The translations under genes and the position numbers were made by a program. A stretch of DNA of 64,000 nt, taken from NCBI GenBank assembly GCA_902781705.1, contig CACZKE010000005.1, positions 1 to 64,000 of the forward strand, in the 5' to 3' direction. Below, one piece after another: positions 52,200 to 60,475 of this stretch. Within the stretch, counting starts at the first letter, position 1; every line of letters starts with the position of its first letter. Source of the stretch: an uncultured Bacteroidia bacterium (GTDB taxonomy: Bacteria; Bacteroidota; Bacteroidia; Bacteroidales; UBA932). Under the pieces are notes generated by a model. It saw only the letters and a program-made list of their open reading frames with translations. It was not told where the DNA came from and made no database searches.

Positions 52200-52682
52200 T
52201 TACACAAAATATTCGGGAAACGCCTCCCGAAGGGAGGGTTTTGCGATTTCCGCGAGGGGAATCTTCACGAAATCGCGCTCCGCGATGAGCGGATGGGGGA
52301 CCTGGAGGTCCTCCGTATCAATACGTTCGCTGCCGTAAAACAAGATATCGATGTCGATGGCGCGGTTGTGGTACACGCGGCGGCCGTCGGCATCGAATTC
52401 GGGGGCGCCATTCCGCCCGAGCCGGCGCTCGATGTCCTTGCAAATCGCCAGGATTTCGTGTCCGTGTTCCTCGGGAGTCCCCTTCTTGAAAACTCGGTAT
52501 AACACACAGGCATTCAAGAACTTATCTCCTTTAAACCCCCACGCTTTTGTTTCGATGATGCGCGAAAGCGCCGTATAGTGGCAACCCAGACCCTTGTCCA
52601 GCAGGTCCAGCGCCCGCATCAGGTTCTGCAGGCGGTTCCCCTGGTTGGATCCCAGACCCAGATATACGCTCACGAACGCCAT
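52200..52682 (-). CDS. folK: 2-amino-4-hydroxy-6-hydroxymethyldihydropteridine pyrophosphokinase
   Basis: A 160-residue folate-biosynthesis enzyme that transfers pyrophosphate from ATP to 6-hydroxymethyl-dihydropterin. The N-terminal VYLGLGSNQGNRLQNLMRAL, the WGFKGDKFLNACVLY region, HNRAIDIDILFYGSERI (Mg-binding Asp pair) and VPHPLIAERDFVKIPLAEI are all present. It starts directly at the sufT stop, so it is co-transcribed with the suf genes. Confidence 0.95.
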   Translation of the reverse strand: MAFVSVYLGLGSNQGNRLQNLMRALDLLDKGLGCHYTALSRIIETKAWGFKGDKFLNACVLYRVFKKGTPEEHGHEILAICKDIERRLGRNGAPEFDADGRRVYHNRAIDIDILFYGSERIDTEDLQVPHPLIAERDFVKIPLAEIAKPSLREAFPEYFV

Positions 52683-53069
52683 CTAACTCAATTTCCCGTA
52701 TTCGTCTTCTTCGTAGTCAAGCCCCAGGTCCACACGGGCCTCCTCGGACAGCATGCTGCGGTCCCAGACCGGATCGAAGGTAAGCTCGATGGTGCATCCC
52801 GTCACGCCGGGCACCTGTTTCACGCTCTCTTCCACCTCATGCAGGACGTCATCCGCCATCGGGCAGTTCGGGGCCGTGAAGGTCATCACGATGGACACTT
52901 TCCGGGCCTTGTCGATGTTGAGCTCGTAGATGAGTCCCAGGTCGTAGATGTTCACCGGAATCTCGGGGTCATAGACCTGCTTGAGGGCCAGGATGACATC
53001 GGCATAGAGGGGCTGGAGGGCGGCCACGTCCTCTGCGGTGAGCACTTCGTTATTCTTGTTTTCTTCCAT
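52683..53069 (-). CDS. SufT-like MIP18-family Fe-S assembly protein
   Basis: A 128-residue protein of the MIP18/DUF59 family with the signature VYDPEIPVNIYDLGLIYELN and TAPNCPMADDVLHEVEESVK, including the conserved Cys. Relatives (SufT, PaaD) help mature Fe-S proteins. The operon context (sufS-sufE upstream, folK downstream) fits SufT. The C-terminus continues with an acidic tail, LDYEEDEYGKLS. Confidence 0.88.
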   Translation of the reverse strand: MEENKNNEVLTAEDVAALQPLYADVILALKQVYDPEIPVNIYDLGLIYELNIDKARKVSIVMTFTAPNCPMADDVLHEVEESVKQVPGVTGCTIELTFDPVWDRSMLSEEARVDLGLDYEEDEYGKLS

Positions 53070-53083
53070 ACTCCGAATGACAA

Positions 53084-53494
53084 TCAGATCTGTTCTTCCG
53101 CCGCACGGCGGATGGTGGCGATCATGGACACGAGGCCGTTGGCGCGGGTCGGAGACAGGTTCTCGCGAAGGCCGATCTGCTCGACAAAGGAGAAATCGTC
53201 ACCGGCAATCTCTTCCGGCGTGCGGCCGGAATAGACGCTGATCAGCAGCGAGATGATTCCCTTGGTGATGATGGCGTCACTGTCGGCCCGGAAATAGAGT
53301 TTTCCGTCCTTATTCTCCCAGTCCAGCCACACGCGAGACTGGCAGCCCTTGATGAGTTTTTCCTCGGTTTTCTCCCCTTCCGGATACGGCTCCAAGGCCT
53401 TTCCCAACTCGATCAGGTACTCGTACTTGTCCAGCCACTCGTCGTACATCGAGAAGTCCTCGATGACTTCCTGTTTTTTCTCTTCCAGACTCAT
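53084..53494 (-). CDS. sufE: SufE sulfur-transfer protein
   Basis: A 136-residue partner of SufS that accepts persulfide sulfur on the conserved Cys in EEKLIKGCQSRVWLDW (about residue 51). Other typical parts are YEYLIELGKALEPYPEGEKT and SLLISVYSGRTPEEIAGDDF. It overlaps sufS by 4 bp and precedes sufT by 14 bp. SufBCD, the scaffold, is not in this window. Confidence 0.94.
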   Translation of the reverse strand: MSLEEKKQEVIEDFSMYDEWLDKYEYLIELGKALEPYPEGEKTEEKLIKGCQSRVWLDWENKDGKLYFRADSDAIITKGIISLLISVYSGRTPEEIAGDDFSFVEQIGLRENLSPTRANGLVSMIATIRRAAEEQI

Positions 53495-54717
53495 ATCAAC
53501 ATGGATATCGCTTTATTCAGACATTTCACAAAGTATTCCGCTTCCTCCATCGTATTGTAGGGAGCGAAGGACGCCCGGAGCATGCCGGTGACACCGAAAC
53601 GGTCCATCAGCGGCTCGGCGCACATCTGGCCGGACCGGACGGCAATGCCCATCTTGTCCAGGATGAGGGCCAGGTCTTCGTGGTGCGCGCCTTCCACGGC
53701 AAAGGAAAAGAGCGGAATCTTGACCGCTGTTCCCCGTGGAACACCAAAGAGTCGGATCCGCGGATCGTTTGTAAGGACATCCAGCAGATAGTCGGTGATA
53801 TTTTTCTGATTATCAACAACTTCCGAGTCTTCCTTGTAAGATTCCGCCAGCCGGAGGGCTTCCTGCAGCGCCGGAACGGCATTGAAGTTCTGCGTGCCGG
53901 CTTCGAACTTGCCGGGAACCGGGGCATAGGTGGTTCCGGAGAACCGGACCGTCTCGATCATTTCGCCGCCGCCCATATAGGGAGGCATGGCTTCCAGCCA
54001 TTTCTTCTTCCCGTAGAGGACGCCGGTCCCGGTGGGCCCATAGACCTTATGTCCGGAGAAGGCGTAGAAGTCGCAGTCCATCGCCTGGACGTCCACTTTC
54101 TCATGCACGCTCCCCTGTGCGCCGTCCACCAACACCGGAACGCCGTATTTGTGCGCCGTTGCTACGATTTCCGACACGGGGTTTACAAGGCCTAACACAT
54201 TGGAAATGTGCGTGATAGCTATAATTTTAGTGCGCTGAGAAATCAATTTTTCGAGACTTTCGACCATCAGCCCGCCGAATTCGTCAATCTCAAGGACTTT
54301 CAGGACGGCCTTTTTCCGCTGGCAAAGGAGCTGCCAGGGAACGATGTTCGAATGATGCTCTGCGACCGAGACGATGATCTCGTCTCCTTCGTGGACGAAC
54401 GCCTCCCCGAAACAGGACGCGACCAAGTTGATGGACATCGTGGTTCCAGAGGTGAAGACGATCTCCTCCCGGCTGTCGGCGTTCAGGAACTCTCTGACGG
54501 CATCCCGCGTCTTCTCGTACTCCTCGGTCGCATCGACAGCAAACTTATGGACGGCCCGATGGATATTGGCGTTGGAGCCGGATGCAAGAGCCCTCTGCTT
54601 TTCCAGGACAACGAAAGGGCGCTGGGACGTCGCCGCGTTGTCCAGATAGACAAGCGGCTTCCCATACACCTTCGCCTCCAGGGCGGGGAACTGACTCCTG
54701 ATTTCGCGTACGTCCAT
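53491..54717 (-). CDS. sufS: SufS cysteine desulfurase
   Basis: A 408-residue PLP enzyme (415 from the upstream ATG at 54738) that takes sulfur from cysteine for Fe-S clusters. The PLP Lys is in FYAFSGHKVYGPTGTGVLYG and the catalytic Cys in VRSGQMCAEPLMDRFG, with AAHKY-type and EHHSNIVPWQLL motifs present. ATG 54717 (MDVREIRSQFPAL) matches the usual start and sits about 25 nt after a TAAATTTG box. It shares a short intergenic region with divergent ruvA. Its coding region contains a parS-like 16-mer (53728-53743). Confidence 0.95.
   Translation of the reverse strand: MDVREIRSQFPALEAKVYGKPLVYLDNAATSQRPFVVLEKQRALASGSNANIHRAVHKFAVDATEEYEKTRDAVREFLNADSREEIVFTSGTTMSINLVASCFGEAFVHEGDEIIVSVAEHHSNIVPWQLLCQRKKAVLKVLEIDEFGGLMVESLEKLISQRTKIIAITHISNVLGLVNPVSEIVATAHKYGVPVLVDGAQGSVHEKVDVQAMDCDFYAFSGHKVYGPTGTGVLYGKKKWLEAMPPYMGGGEMIETVRFSGTTYAPVPGKFEAGTQNFNAVPALQEALRLAESYKEDSEVVDNQKNITDYLLDVLTNDPRIRLFGVPRGTAVKIPLFSFAVEGAHHEDLALILDKMGIAVRSGQMCAEPLMDRFGVTGMLRASFAPYNTMEEAEYFVKCLNKAISMLI
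53728..53743. promoter_or_regulatory. parS-like site 1 (inside sufS)
   Basis: TGTTCCCCGTGGAACA differs in one base from the parS form TGTTCCACGTGGAACA bound by chromosomal ParB in several phyla. Two more such sites lie within 2.3 kb. Confidence 0.55.
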
Positions 54718-54760
54718 ACTTCTTTGATAAGTCTGCAAATTTACATATTTTTGTACAAAT

Positions 54761-54787
54761 TGTCATTCTGAACGAAGTGAAGAATCT
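54761..54787 (+). repeat. Dispersed repeat copy immediately before ruvA
   Basis: TGTCATTCTGAACGAAGTGA and then AGAATCT end exactly at the ruvA ATG (54788). It forms the whole ruvA leader downstream of a likely -7 box (TATTTTTG, 54746-54753). Confidence 0.75.
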
Positions 54788-55375
54788 ATGATTGATTACA
54801 TCAAAGGACAAATCATCGAACTGACCCCCACGGAACTCATCCTCGAATGCGGCGGCATCGGCTACAGCATCCTGATTTCCCTCCAGACCTACGAGGCCAT
54901 GCAGCTGCAGACGCAGACCGTAGCCTATATCCACCACTATATCCGCGAGGACGAAGAACTCTTCTACGGCTTTGCCACCAAAGACGAACGGGTACTGTTC
55001 CGGCTCCTCATCGGGGTCTCGGGCATCGGGGTCAATTCCGCCCGCATGATGCTTTCCTCGCTTACCTCGGACGAGATCCGCAACGCCATCCTGGCGGAGG
55101 ACGTCAACAAGATCAAAAGCGTCAAGGGCATCGGCCTCAAGAGCGCCCAGCGCCTGGTCTTAGAACTCAAAGATAAGATCGTCAAAGGTGCCGGCTCCGA
55201 CACTGGTGTCCTCCTGAAGGTCGATTCCAACGCCGTCGTCGATGAAGCCACCACCGCCCTTGTCATGCTGGGTTTCTCCAAGGCCAACATCAACAAAGTC
55301 ATGCCGGCCATCCTCAAGGAAATCCCGCAAGCCCGCGTCGAAGACATCATCAAATCCGCCCTCAAGCGCCTCTGA
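54788..55375 (+). CDS. ruvA: Holliday junction branch migration protein RuvA
   Basis: A 195-residue junction-binding subunit of the RuvAB complex. The N-terminal OB fold starts MIDYIKGQIIELTPTELILE. Two helix-hairpin-helix motifs follow (LLIGVSGIGVNSARMMLSSL and KSVKGIGLKSAQRLVLELK). The C-terminal domain III (EATTALVMLGFSKANINKVM) contacts RuvB. Full length. Its leader consists of a dispersed repeat, and two large inverted repeats follow the gene. Confidence 0.96.
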   Translation: MIDYIKGQIIELTPTELILECGGIGYSILISLQTYEAMQLQTQTVAYIHHYIREDEELFYGFATKDERVLFRLLIGVSGIGVNSARMMLSSLTSDEIRNAILAEDVNKIKSVKGIGLKSAQRLVLELKDKIVKGAGSDTGVLLKVDSNAVVDEATTALVMLGFSKANINKVMPAILKEIPQARVEDIIKSALKRL

Positions 55376-55399
55376 ACGGCATGATCTGATCGCTTACGC

Positions 55400-55476
55400 C
55401 CCCAGACGGGAAAGGGATAGACCTCGTCCTCATGAAAAAATCGGCCGAGGTCTATCCCTTTCCCTTTATTCTGGGG
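55400..55476. repeat. Long inverted repeat downstream of ruvA
   Basis: The outer arms CCCCAGA (55400-55406) and TCTGGGG (55470-55476) enclose a perfect 19 bp stem, GGGAAAGGGATAGACCTCG (55408-55426) and its complement (55446-55464), with a 19 nt loop. It has no U-run, so it is not a standard terminator, although it could block transcription after ruvA. It looks like a mobile palindromic element. Confidence 0.75.
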
Positions 55477-55526
55477 ACTATTAATTGCAAAAGAAGTATC
55501 CTTTTATGACGTCACCAAACGGAGGT

Positions 55527-55654
55527 AGAGGGTGTTATTTCGCAAACCTATGGCCACCCTCGGCCATATAAGAGGGAGGGGTCCGAACACGGCGCCAGCC
55601 GTGTTTGGGAGGGGTCGGAGCGAAGCGGAGACGGTTTGCGAAATAATACCCTCT
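55527..55654. repeat. 128 bp inverted-repeat element with two internal hairpins
   Basis: Terminal arms of 22 bp (55527-55548 and 55633-55654, core GGTTTGCGAAATAA) pair with one mismatch. Inside are two 7 bp hairpins, TATGGCC/GGCCATA (near 55549-55568) and AACACGG/CCGTGTT (near 55585-55605). The element resembles a MITE or a structured RNA with three helices. Together with the palindrome at 55400-55476 it fills most of the 340 bp gap between ruvA and mnmG. Confidence 0.7.
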
Positions 55655-55665
55655 GCCGGAGTAGT

Positions 55666-55681
55666 TGTTCTACGTGGAACA
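55666..55681. promoter_or_regulatory. parS-like site 2 (ruvA-mnmG intergenic)
   Basis: TGTTCTACGTGGAACA is one base from the parS form TGTTCCACGTGGAACA and lies 34 bp from the mnmG stop. Confidence 0.6.
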
Positions 55682-55715
55682 AAGAACGGAACGAGTAATC
55701 ACTTGCTATCTCTTA

Positions 55716-57605
55716 CTATCGACCGAAATAGACGAGGAGGACGGCGATATCAGCGGGAGAGACACCGGAGATGCGGGAGGCCTGGGCGATGGTGGCAGGG
55801 CGGTAGCGCATCAGTTTCTGGCGACATTCAATGGAAAGGGACTGGACAGCATTGAAATCGAAGTCCGCCGGAATCTTGATATACTCCAGACGATTGTTCT
55901 TTTCCGCCTGCTGTTTCTCGCGCTCGATATAGCCAGCATACTTGAAAGCAATCTCGACAGCCTCAATGACCTCGGGAGAAAATGTTCCACATGGAACAAT
56001 TTTCAGAAGGTCAGCCAGAGAAAGCTCCGGACGGGAAACCAGTTCAGCTAACTTCTTAGAATCCGTCAGGGGAGTAGAGCCAAAAGAAGTAAGGAATTCG
56101 TTGACCGAATCTGCACGAACTTTCTTGACCTCACAAATGCCCGCAAGCTCTTCGATCTGCGCTTTCTTGCGGCATACAGCAGCATACCGTTCCTCGGAAG
56201 CGAGGCCGATAGAATAGGAGAGCTCAGTCAAACGCAAGTCGGCATTGTCCTGCCGGAGAAGGATCCTGTACTCAGCCCGGGAGGTGAACATGCGGTAAGG
56301 CTCATCCACTCCTTTGTTGATCAGGTCATCGATCAGGACGCCGATATAAGCCTGGTCGCGACGAAGGATGAACGGTTCTTTTTCAGAAAGTTTACGATGC
56401 GCATTGATGCCGGCCATGATGCCTTGTGCGGCCGCCTCTTCATAGCCCGTGGTTCCATTGACCTGACCCGCCAGGAAAAGGTTCGGGACCACCCGGGATT
56501 CCAGGGAATAGTGCAGGTATTGCGGATCGAAATAGTCATACTCAACCGCATAAGCAGGCTTGAAAACGACCGCATTCTCCAGCCCGGGAATGGCATGCAA
56601 GGCCTCCAGTTGGATATCCAGCGGAAGCGAAGAGGAGAATCCTTGAAGATAATACTCCGGACTGTTCCGGCCTTCCGGCTCCAGGAAAAGTTGGTGCGAA
56701 TCCTTGTCGGCAAACGTACGCAGTTTGTCCTCTATGGAGGGGCAGTACCGCGGACCGCGGCCGTGAATCAAGCCGGTGAAGAGGGGAGAACGGTCGAAGC
56801 CGGAACGGAGGATATCATGGACCTTCTCATTCGTGTGAAGGATATAGCAGTCCATTTGAGGAAGGGGAAGAGATTCTTTCGCTTCGCTCGGAATGACAGC
56901 GTGCTGAATCGCGGAAGGGCGGTCCAGGAAAGAGAAACGGGCAGGGGACTCATCGCCAACCTGAGGGGGCAACGCGGAAAGGTCGATGGAGCGGACATCG
57001 ATCCGCGGCGGCGTGCCGGTCTTCATCCGGGCCGTCGGAATACCCAGGGACGCCAGTTGATCCGAGACGTGATAGGCAGACAACTCGCCGATACGGCCTC
57101 CCTCGAAAGAATGCGGACCAATGAACATCCGACCGTTCAGGAACGTGCCAGCGGTCAAAATAACGGCGCGAGAATGAAATTCTGCCCCCGTCACCGTACG
57201 GACGCCTGTCAAAACGTCATTCTCAAAGAGAAGATTTTCGACGAAATCCGCGTAAATCGTTAATTTAGAATTGCTTAGAAGAACCTCACGCCACTTCAGG
57301 GAAAACGCCAGTTTATCGCATTGAGCCCGAGGACTCCACATGGCCGGTCCTTTGGAGCGATTAAGCATCCGGAACTGGAGCGTCGCCGCATCCGTCACGA
57401 CGCCGGTCCATCCGCCGAGCGCATCGATCTCCCGGACGATCTGTCCCTTGGCGATTCCGCCGACGGCCGGATTGCAGGACATCTTGGCAAAACCGTTCAG
57501 ATCGGGCGAAATGAGAAGGACCGACGAGCCCAGCGTCGCAGCAGCCATGGCCGCTTCACAGCCGGCATGGCCGCCGCCGATCACAATGATGTCAAACGAG
57601 GCCAC
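55716..57605 (-). CDS. mnmG: tRNA uridine-5-carboxymethylaminomethyl modification enzyme MnmG (GidA)
   Basis: A 629-residue FAD enzyme that, with MnmE, modifies U34 of several tRNAs. It starts at GTG ([23 protein letters not shown]-binding GxGxxG type) and overlaps ybeY by 14 bp; upstream in-frame starts lie inside ybeY. Conserved parts are [51 protein letters not shown] and the C-terminal [20 protein letters not shown]. Between [11 protein letters not shown] and CYILHTNEK about 13 extra residues ([13 protein letters not shown]) are encoded by a dispersed repeat, where E. coli MnmG has a short loop. A parS-like site lies within the gene. Confidence 0.95.
   Translation of the reverse strand: MASFDIIVIGGGHAGCEAAMAAATLGSSVLLISPDLNGFAKMSCNPAVGGIAKGQIVREIDALGGWTGVVTDAATLQFRMLNRSKGPAMWSPRAQCDKLAFSLKWREVLLSNSKLTIYADFVENLLFENDVLTGVRTVTGAEFHSRAVILTAGTFLNGRMFIGPHSFEGGRIGELSAYHVSDQLASLGIPTARMKTGTPPRIDVRSIDLSALPPQVGDESPARFSFLDRPSAIQHAVIPSEAKESLPLPQMDCYILHTNEKVHDILRSGFDRSPLFTGLIHGRGPRYCPSIEDKLRTFADKDSHQLFLEPEGRNSPEYYLQGFSSSLPLDIQLEALHAIPGLENAVVFKPAYAVEYDYFDPQYLHYSLESRVVPNLFLAGQVNGTTGYEEAAAQGIMAGINAHRKLSEKEPFILRRDQAYIGVLIDDLINKGVDEPYRMFTSRAEYRILLRQDNADLRLTELSYSIGLASEERYAAVCRKKAQIEELAGICEVKKVRADSVNEFLTSFGSTPLTDSKKLAELVSRPELSLADLLKIVPCGTFSPEVIEAVEIAFKYAGYIEREKQQAEKNNRLEYIKIPADFDFNAVQSLSIECRQKLMRYRPATIAQASRISGVSPADIAVLLVYFGR
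55983..55998. promoter_or_regulatory. parS-like site 3 (inside mnmG)
   Basis: TGTTCCACATGGAACA differs from TGTTCCACGTGGAACA by one base. It is 301 bp from site 2 and 2.2 kb from site 1. Confidence 0.6.
56871..56899 (-). repeat. Dispersed repeat copy inside mnmG
   Basis: On the minus strand it begins TGTCATTCCGAGCGAAGCGA and ends AAGAATCT, nearly identical to the GH88 copy. It is read in a different frame from GH88, giving VIPSEAKES in place of CHSERSEGIS. Confidence 0.8.
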
Positions 57606-58011
57606 GCTGAGAAAGGTAATAATTCTCCTTGGCCCGCATCTGGGCGATGTCTTCCTCGGTATGGTCGTCGTACCCGATGAGGTGCAGGACGCCATGGACA
57701 ATGACCCGATTCAGTTCGTCCGCGAATTCAGAACCGTAGAAGGCAGCGTTCTCACGAACAGAATCGATGGAGATAAACAGGTCGCCGGAAAGCACGTTTT
57801 TCTCACAGTAATCAAAGGTGATAATATCTGTGAAATAATCGTGTTGGAGATATTTTATATTGACATCCAAAATATAATTATCGGAGCAAAATATAACGGC
57901 AATATCTCCGAGACGTTTCGATTCGCTTTCGGCCACAAATTTGAGCCAACGGGAAGTCAGGCGCTTCTCCTTGAAATTGAAAGCAATATCCTCGGTAAAA
58001 TAGGAAACCAT
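57592..58011 (-). CDS. ybeY: Endoribonuclease YbeY
   Basis: A 139-residue metal-dependent RNase in rRNA maturation and ribosome quality control. The metal motif reads [20 protein letters not shown], with His at the three expected places; the last spacing is one residue longer than in E. coli (DDH for DH). [20 protein letters not shown] is the usual substrate-side segment. It overlaps mnmG by 14 bp and starts 2 bp after the STAS gene, in one operon. Confidence 0.92.
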   Translation of the reverse strand: MVSYFTEDIAFNFKEKRLTSRWLKFVAESESKRLGDIAVIFCSDNYILDVNIKYLQHDYFTDIITFDYCEKNVLSGDLFISIDSVRENAAFYGSEFADELNRVIVHGVLHLIGYDDHTEEDIAQMRAKENYYLSQRGLV

Positions 58012-58013
58012 GT

Positions 58014-58319
58014 TTATTCGAAATCGAACAGGGATACAAAGCCCGTCAGTTCCAGGACTTCGCGAATCACCTCATTGACATTCTTGAGCACGACACTCGA
58101 GCCGCTCGCCTTACTTTGCTTGAGAATCCCAAGCAGGATACGAAGGCCACTCGAGGAGATATATTCCAACGATGTACAATCAATTACGACAGGCTTCCCC
58201 TTGCTGTCAAGAAGGGGCTGAAGAGCCACTTCGGTTTCCCGGGCGGCAGCCGTGTCCAATTCTCCGGAAAGGGTTGCGACAAGTTTGTCGTCCTGTTCCT
58301 GAATAGATGTCGTCATCAT
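58014..58319 (-). CDS. STAS-domain anti-sigma factor antagonist (RsbV/SpoIIAA-like)
   Basis: A 101-residue single STAS domain with the phosphorylation segment PVVIDCTSLEYISSSGLRIL (Ser about residue 56). In partner-switch systems the unphosphorylated form binds an anti-sigma kinase or another target. It overlaps the SpoIIE-type phosphatase-kinase gene by 4 bp. That protein should both dephosphorylate (SpoIIE domain) and phosphorylate (HATPase domain) this STAS protein. No sigma factor gene is visible nearby. Confidence 0.9.
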   Translation of the reverse strand: MMTTSIQEQDDKLVATLSGELDTAAARETEVALQPLLDSKGKPVVIDCTSLEYISSSGLRILLGILKQSKASGSSVVLKNVNEVIREVLELTGFVSLFDFE

Positions 58320-60418
58320 AAGTATTTGGTTAAAAATAAAACATTCTGTCCATTGCGGCGGGTATAGGCGATGGAATCCATCATTTTCCGGGTCAGCAGT
58401 ACGCCAAGTCCGCCGATCGGCCGGTTTTCGGCCTCCAGGGTCGTATCGGCTTCCAGGACGGTCGTCGGATCAAAAGGTGTGCCGGAATCCGTGACCGTAA
58501 AACGCAAGTTCTTGCGGTCGCACTCCGCCAGGACCGAGACCTCGCCCCGATATCCGGCCGGGTAAGCATAATAGATGACATTGACCACCGTTTCCTCCAA
58601 GGCGAGCCTCAGGCCTGCGGACGTTTTCCTGTCCAAATCCAATTTCCCGCAATAATCCTTGACAAAGTCGTTGAGCCGGCCCACTTCGCCGATTTGATTG
58701 ACCAAAGTTATCTCTTCACGCAGGATTTCTTCCGGCGCGAAGCGGATGACAAGCATCGTCAAATCGTCGCTCTGCGGGGCCTTCCCGGCAAACTCATGCG
58801 CTGCCTTGCTCAAAGTGGATACCAGATGCTCGGGAGACTGATTCTTCGACCGAATAAAGTCGTTCAACACCGATTCCACACGTTCCCGGCCAAATTGTTT
58901 CCGGTCCGCATTTTTGGATTCCGTCAGGCCGTCCGTGTACAATAAGAGCATCGTCCCCGGAGAAAGGGTTTCGCTTTGGCCTTCGAAATGTGTATCCGGG
59001 AAAACGCCGAGCGGAAGATTGGGCTTGGCCGGCAGCATGGAAACCCCGTCCGCAAGGAGAAAGGGTTTTTCATGACCGGCCGAAGCATACTCCAGGTCGC
59101 CGGAAAACAGATCCAGGCAGCCGACGAAGAAGGTAACGAACATATTGCTGTCGTTCCCCCGGCAAAGTTCGCCATTGAGTTTCGAGAGGATCAGCGTTGG
59201 ATTCTCTTCTGTCCGTGATACCAACCGGAAAAGGGAATGGGCCACCGACATCAGCATCGCCGAAGCCGCCCCTTTTCCTGCGACATCGCCGATGCAGAAA
59301 AACAGTTTTCCGTCGCGGATATAGAAGTCGTAGACGTCTCCGCCCACCTCCCGGGCCGGCTCCAGGGTCGCGTACAGGAAGGGAGGGAACGTCTTGGGAA
59401 GCATTTCCCGCTGAATACGCCGGGCGACCGTAAGTTCGCCGCTCATACGGGCCTGTTCTGCGGATGCATCCCGGAGTTTGGCTTCGCTGCGGGCGAAACG
59501 CTCGATCATGAAAGCGAGGATCGCAAGCCCCAGAAGTACCAACAGGACCTGTTGCCGCCGCATCTTCCAGATACGAGCGAAAACTTCTTGCGTACGGTAC
59601 ACCTGCACGACCTGCCAGTAAGGAGCCCGGACCATCTGGTAACTGCGGTAGGAGATCTCCTTTCCATCGTCCTCGCCCTGCCCATGACGGATCACGTCAA
59701 GGGCGGCGTCCAGATCGGCCTCGGAGGTCCGGTTTTTCGGTGGACCGGCGACCAGCGCGCCGTCATCGGTCAGCAGGAGGCCAAAGGAGGAAGGGAAGGG
59801 CTGCCTGGCATTCAAGGTGTCTCCCAGCCAGGAAACGTCCATATCCAGGCCGCAAATGGCAGCGATCCTCCCCTTTTTGTCCAGGACCGGGGCCGCATAC
59901 GTAATCAGGGTCTCCGATGAGTCTGCGGCATCGACATAGGACTCCGACCAGAACGGCCGTCTGGTCTCCAGAGCCCGCTTGAAAAACTCGTTCTGGGTAT
60001 AGTCATGGTCCTCTCCGTCGAATTGCGACAGCGTGATGACGCCGTCGCTTTTCTTGGCGTAAGGCTCGAACAGGCGGCCTTTGGAAGGGTAATAATCCGG
60101 AACGAAGGTCAGGAAACCGCCGATGACATGGGGATTGTCATCCACCAAATAGACCAGGGAGATGAAGGCAGAATCGGGATGTTCGAGATCCTGCTGCACT
60201 TTCCACATGTTTTCCCGCATCGTCGCTTCCGTGAGTTCCATCATGTGCCCCACTTCGGCGCCCATCGCACCCAGGACCACCCGGGCCCGGACGCCCATCT
60301 CCTCCTCCATCGCCGACTTGACCCGTTCATACTGCGCGATGGAGATAATCTCCACCAGGATGGCGGCGATTACGACGATGAACAGGCGGGAAACCCTTCT
60401 CTTCTTGGTTGGATCCAT
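58316..60418 (-). CDS. Membrane sensor with SpoIIE phosphatase and RsbW-like kinase domains
   Basis: A 700-residue inner-membrane signalling protein. A membrane segment (LFIVVIAAILVEIISIAQYE), a periplasmic dCache-like sensor (about residues 35-290), a second segment (VLLVLLGLAILAFMIERFA) and a short coiled coil precede a PP2C/SpoIIE domain (about 330-560: ARRIQREMLPKTFPPFLYAT, GGDVYDFYIRDGKLFFCIGD, LLLYTDGLTESKNADRKQFG). An anti-sigma-type HATPase domain closes the protein (LRLALEETVVNVIYYAYPAG, VTDSGTPFDP, GGLGVLLTRKMMDSI). Having phosphatase and kinase in one chain is like an RsbU-RsbW fusion. It has its own promoter (60436-60465) and overlaps the STAS gene. Confidence 0.9.
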   Translation of the reverse strand: MDPTKKRRVSRLFIVVIAAILVEIISIAQYERVKSAMEEEMGVRARVVLGAMGAEVGHMMELTEATMRENMWKVQQDLEHPDSAFISLVYLVDDNPHVIGGFLTFVPDYYPSKGRLFEPYAKKSDGVITLSQFDGEDHDYTQNEFFKRALETRRPFWSESYVDAADSSETLITYAAPVLDKKGRIAAICGLDMDVSWLGDTLNARQPFPSSFGLLLTDDGALVAGPPKNRTSEADLDAALDVIRHGQGEDDGKEISYRSYQMVRAPYWQVVQVYRTQEVFARIWKMRRQQVLLVLLGLAILAFMIERFARSEAKLRDASAEQARMSGELTVARRIQREMLPKTFPPFLYATLEPAREVGGDVYDFYIRDGKLFFCIGDVAGKGAASAMLMSVAHSLFRLVSRTEENPTLILSKLNGELCRGNDSNMFVTFFVGCLDLFSGDLEYASAGHEKPFLLADGVSMLPAKPNLPLGVFPDTHFEGQSETLSPGTMLLLYTDGLTESKNADRKQFGRERVESVLNDFIRSKNQSPEHLVSTLSKAAHEFAGKAPQSDDLTMLVIRFAPEEILREEITLVNQIGEVGRLNDFVKDYCGKLDLDRKTSAGLRLALEETVVNVIYYAYPAGYRGEVSVLAECDRKNLRFTVTDSGTPFDPTTVLEADTTLEAENRPIGGLGVLLTRKMMDSIAYTRRNGQNVLFLTKYL

Positions 60419-60435
60419 GATTCAATTCCGGGCGG

Positions 60436-60465
60436 CAAAGTTAGGATTTGTTTTTGACAACGCAA
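60436..60465 (-). promoter_or_regulatory. Promoter of the partner-switch operon
   Basis: On the minus strand, TTG (60465-60463), a 19 nt spacer and TAACTTTG (60443-60436) match consensus and lie in the 57 bp gap after the NRPS stop, 17 nt before the start at 60418. It probably drives the SpoIIE-STAS-ybeY-mnmG genes. Confidence 0.7.
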
Positions 60466-60475
60466 AAGGCGGGAA

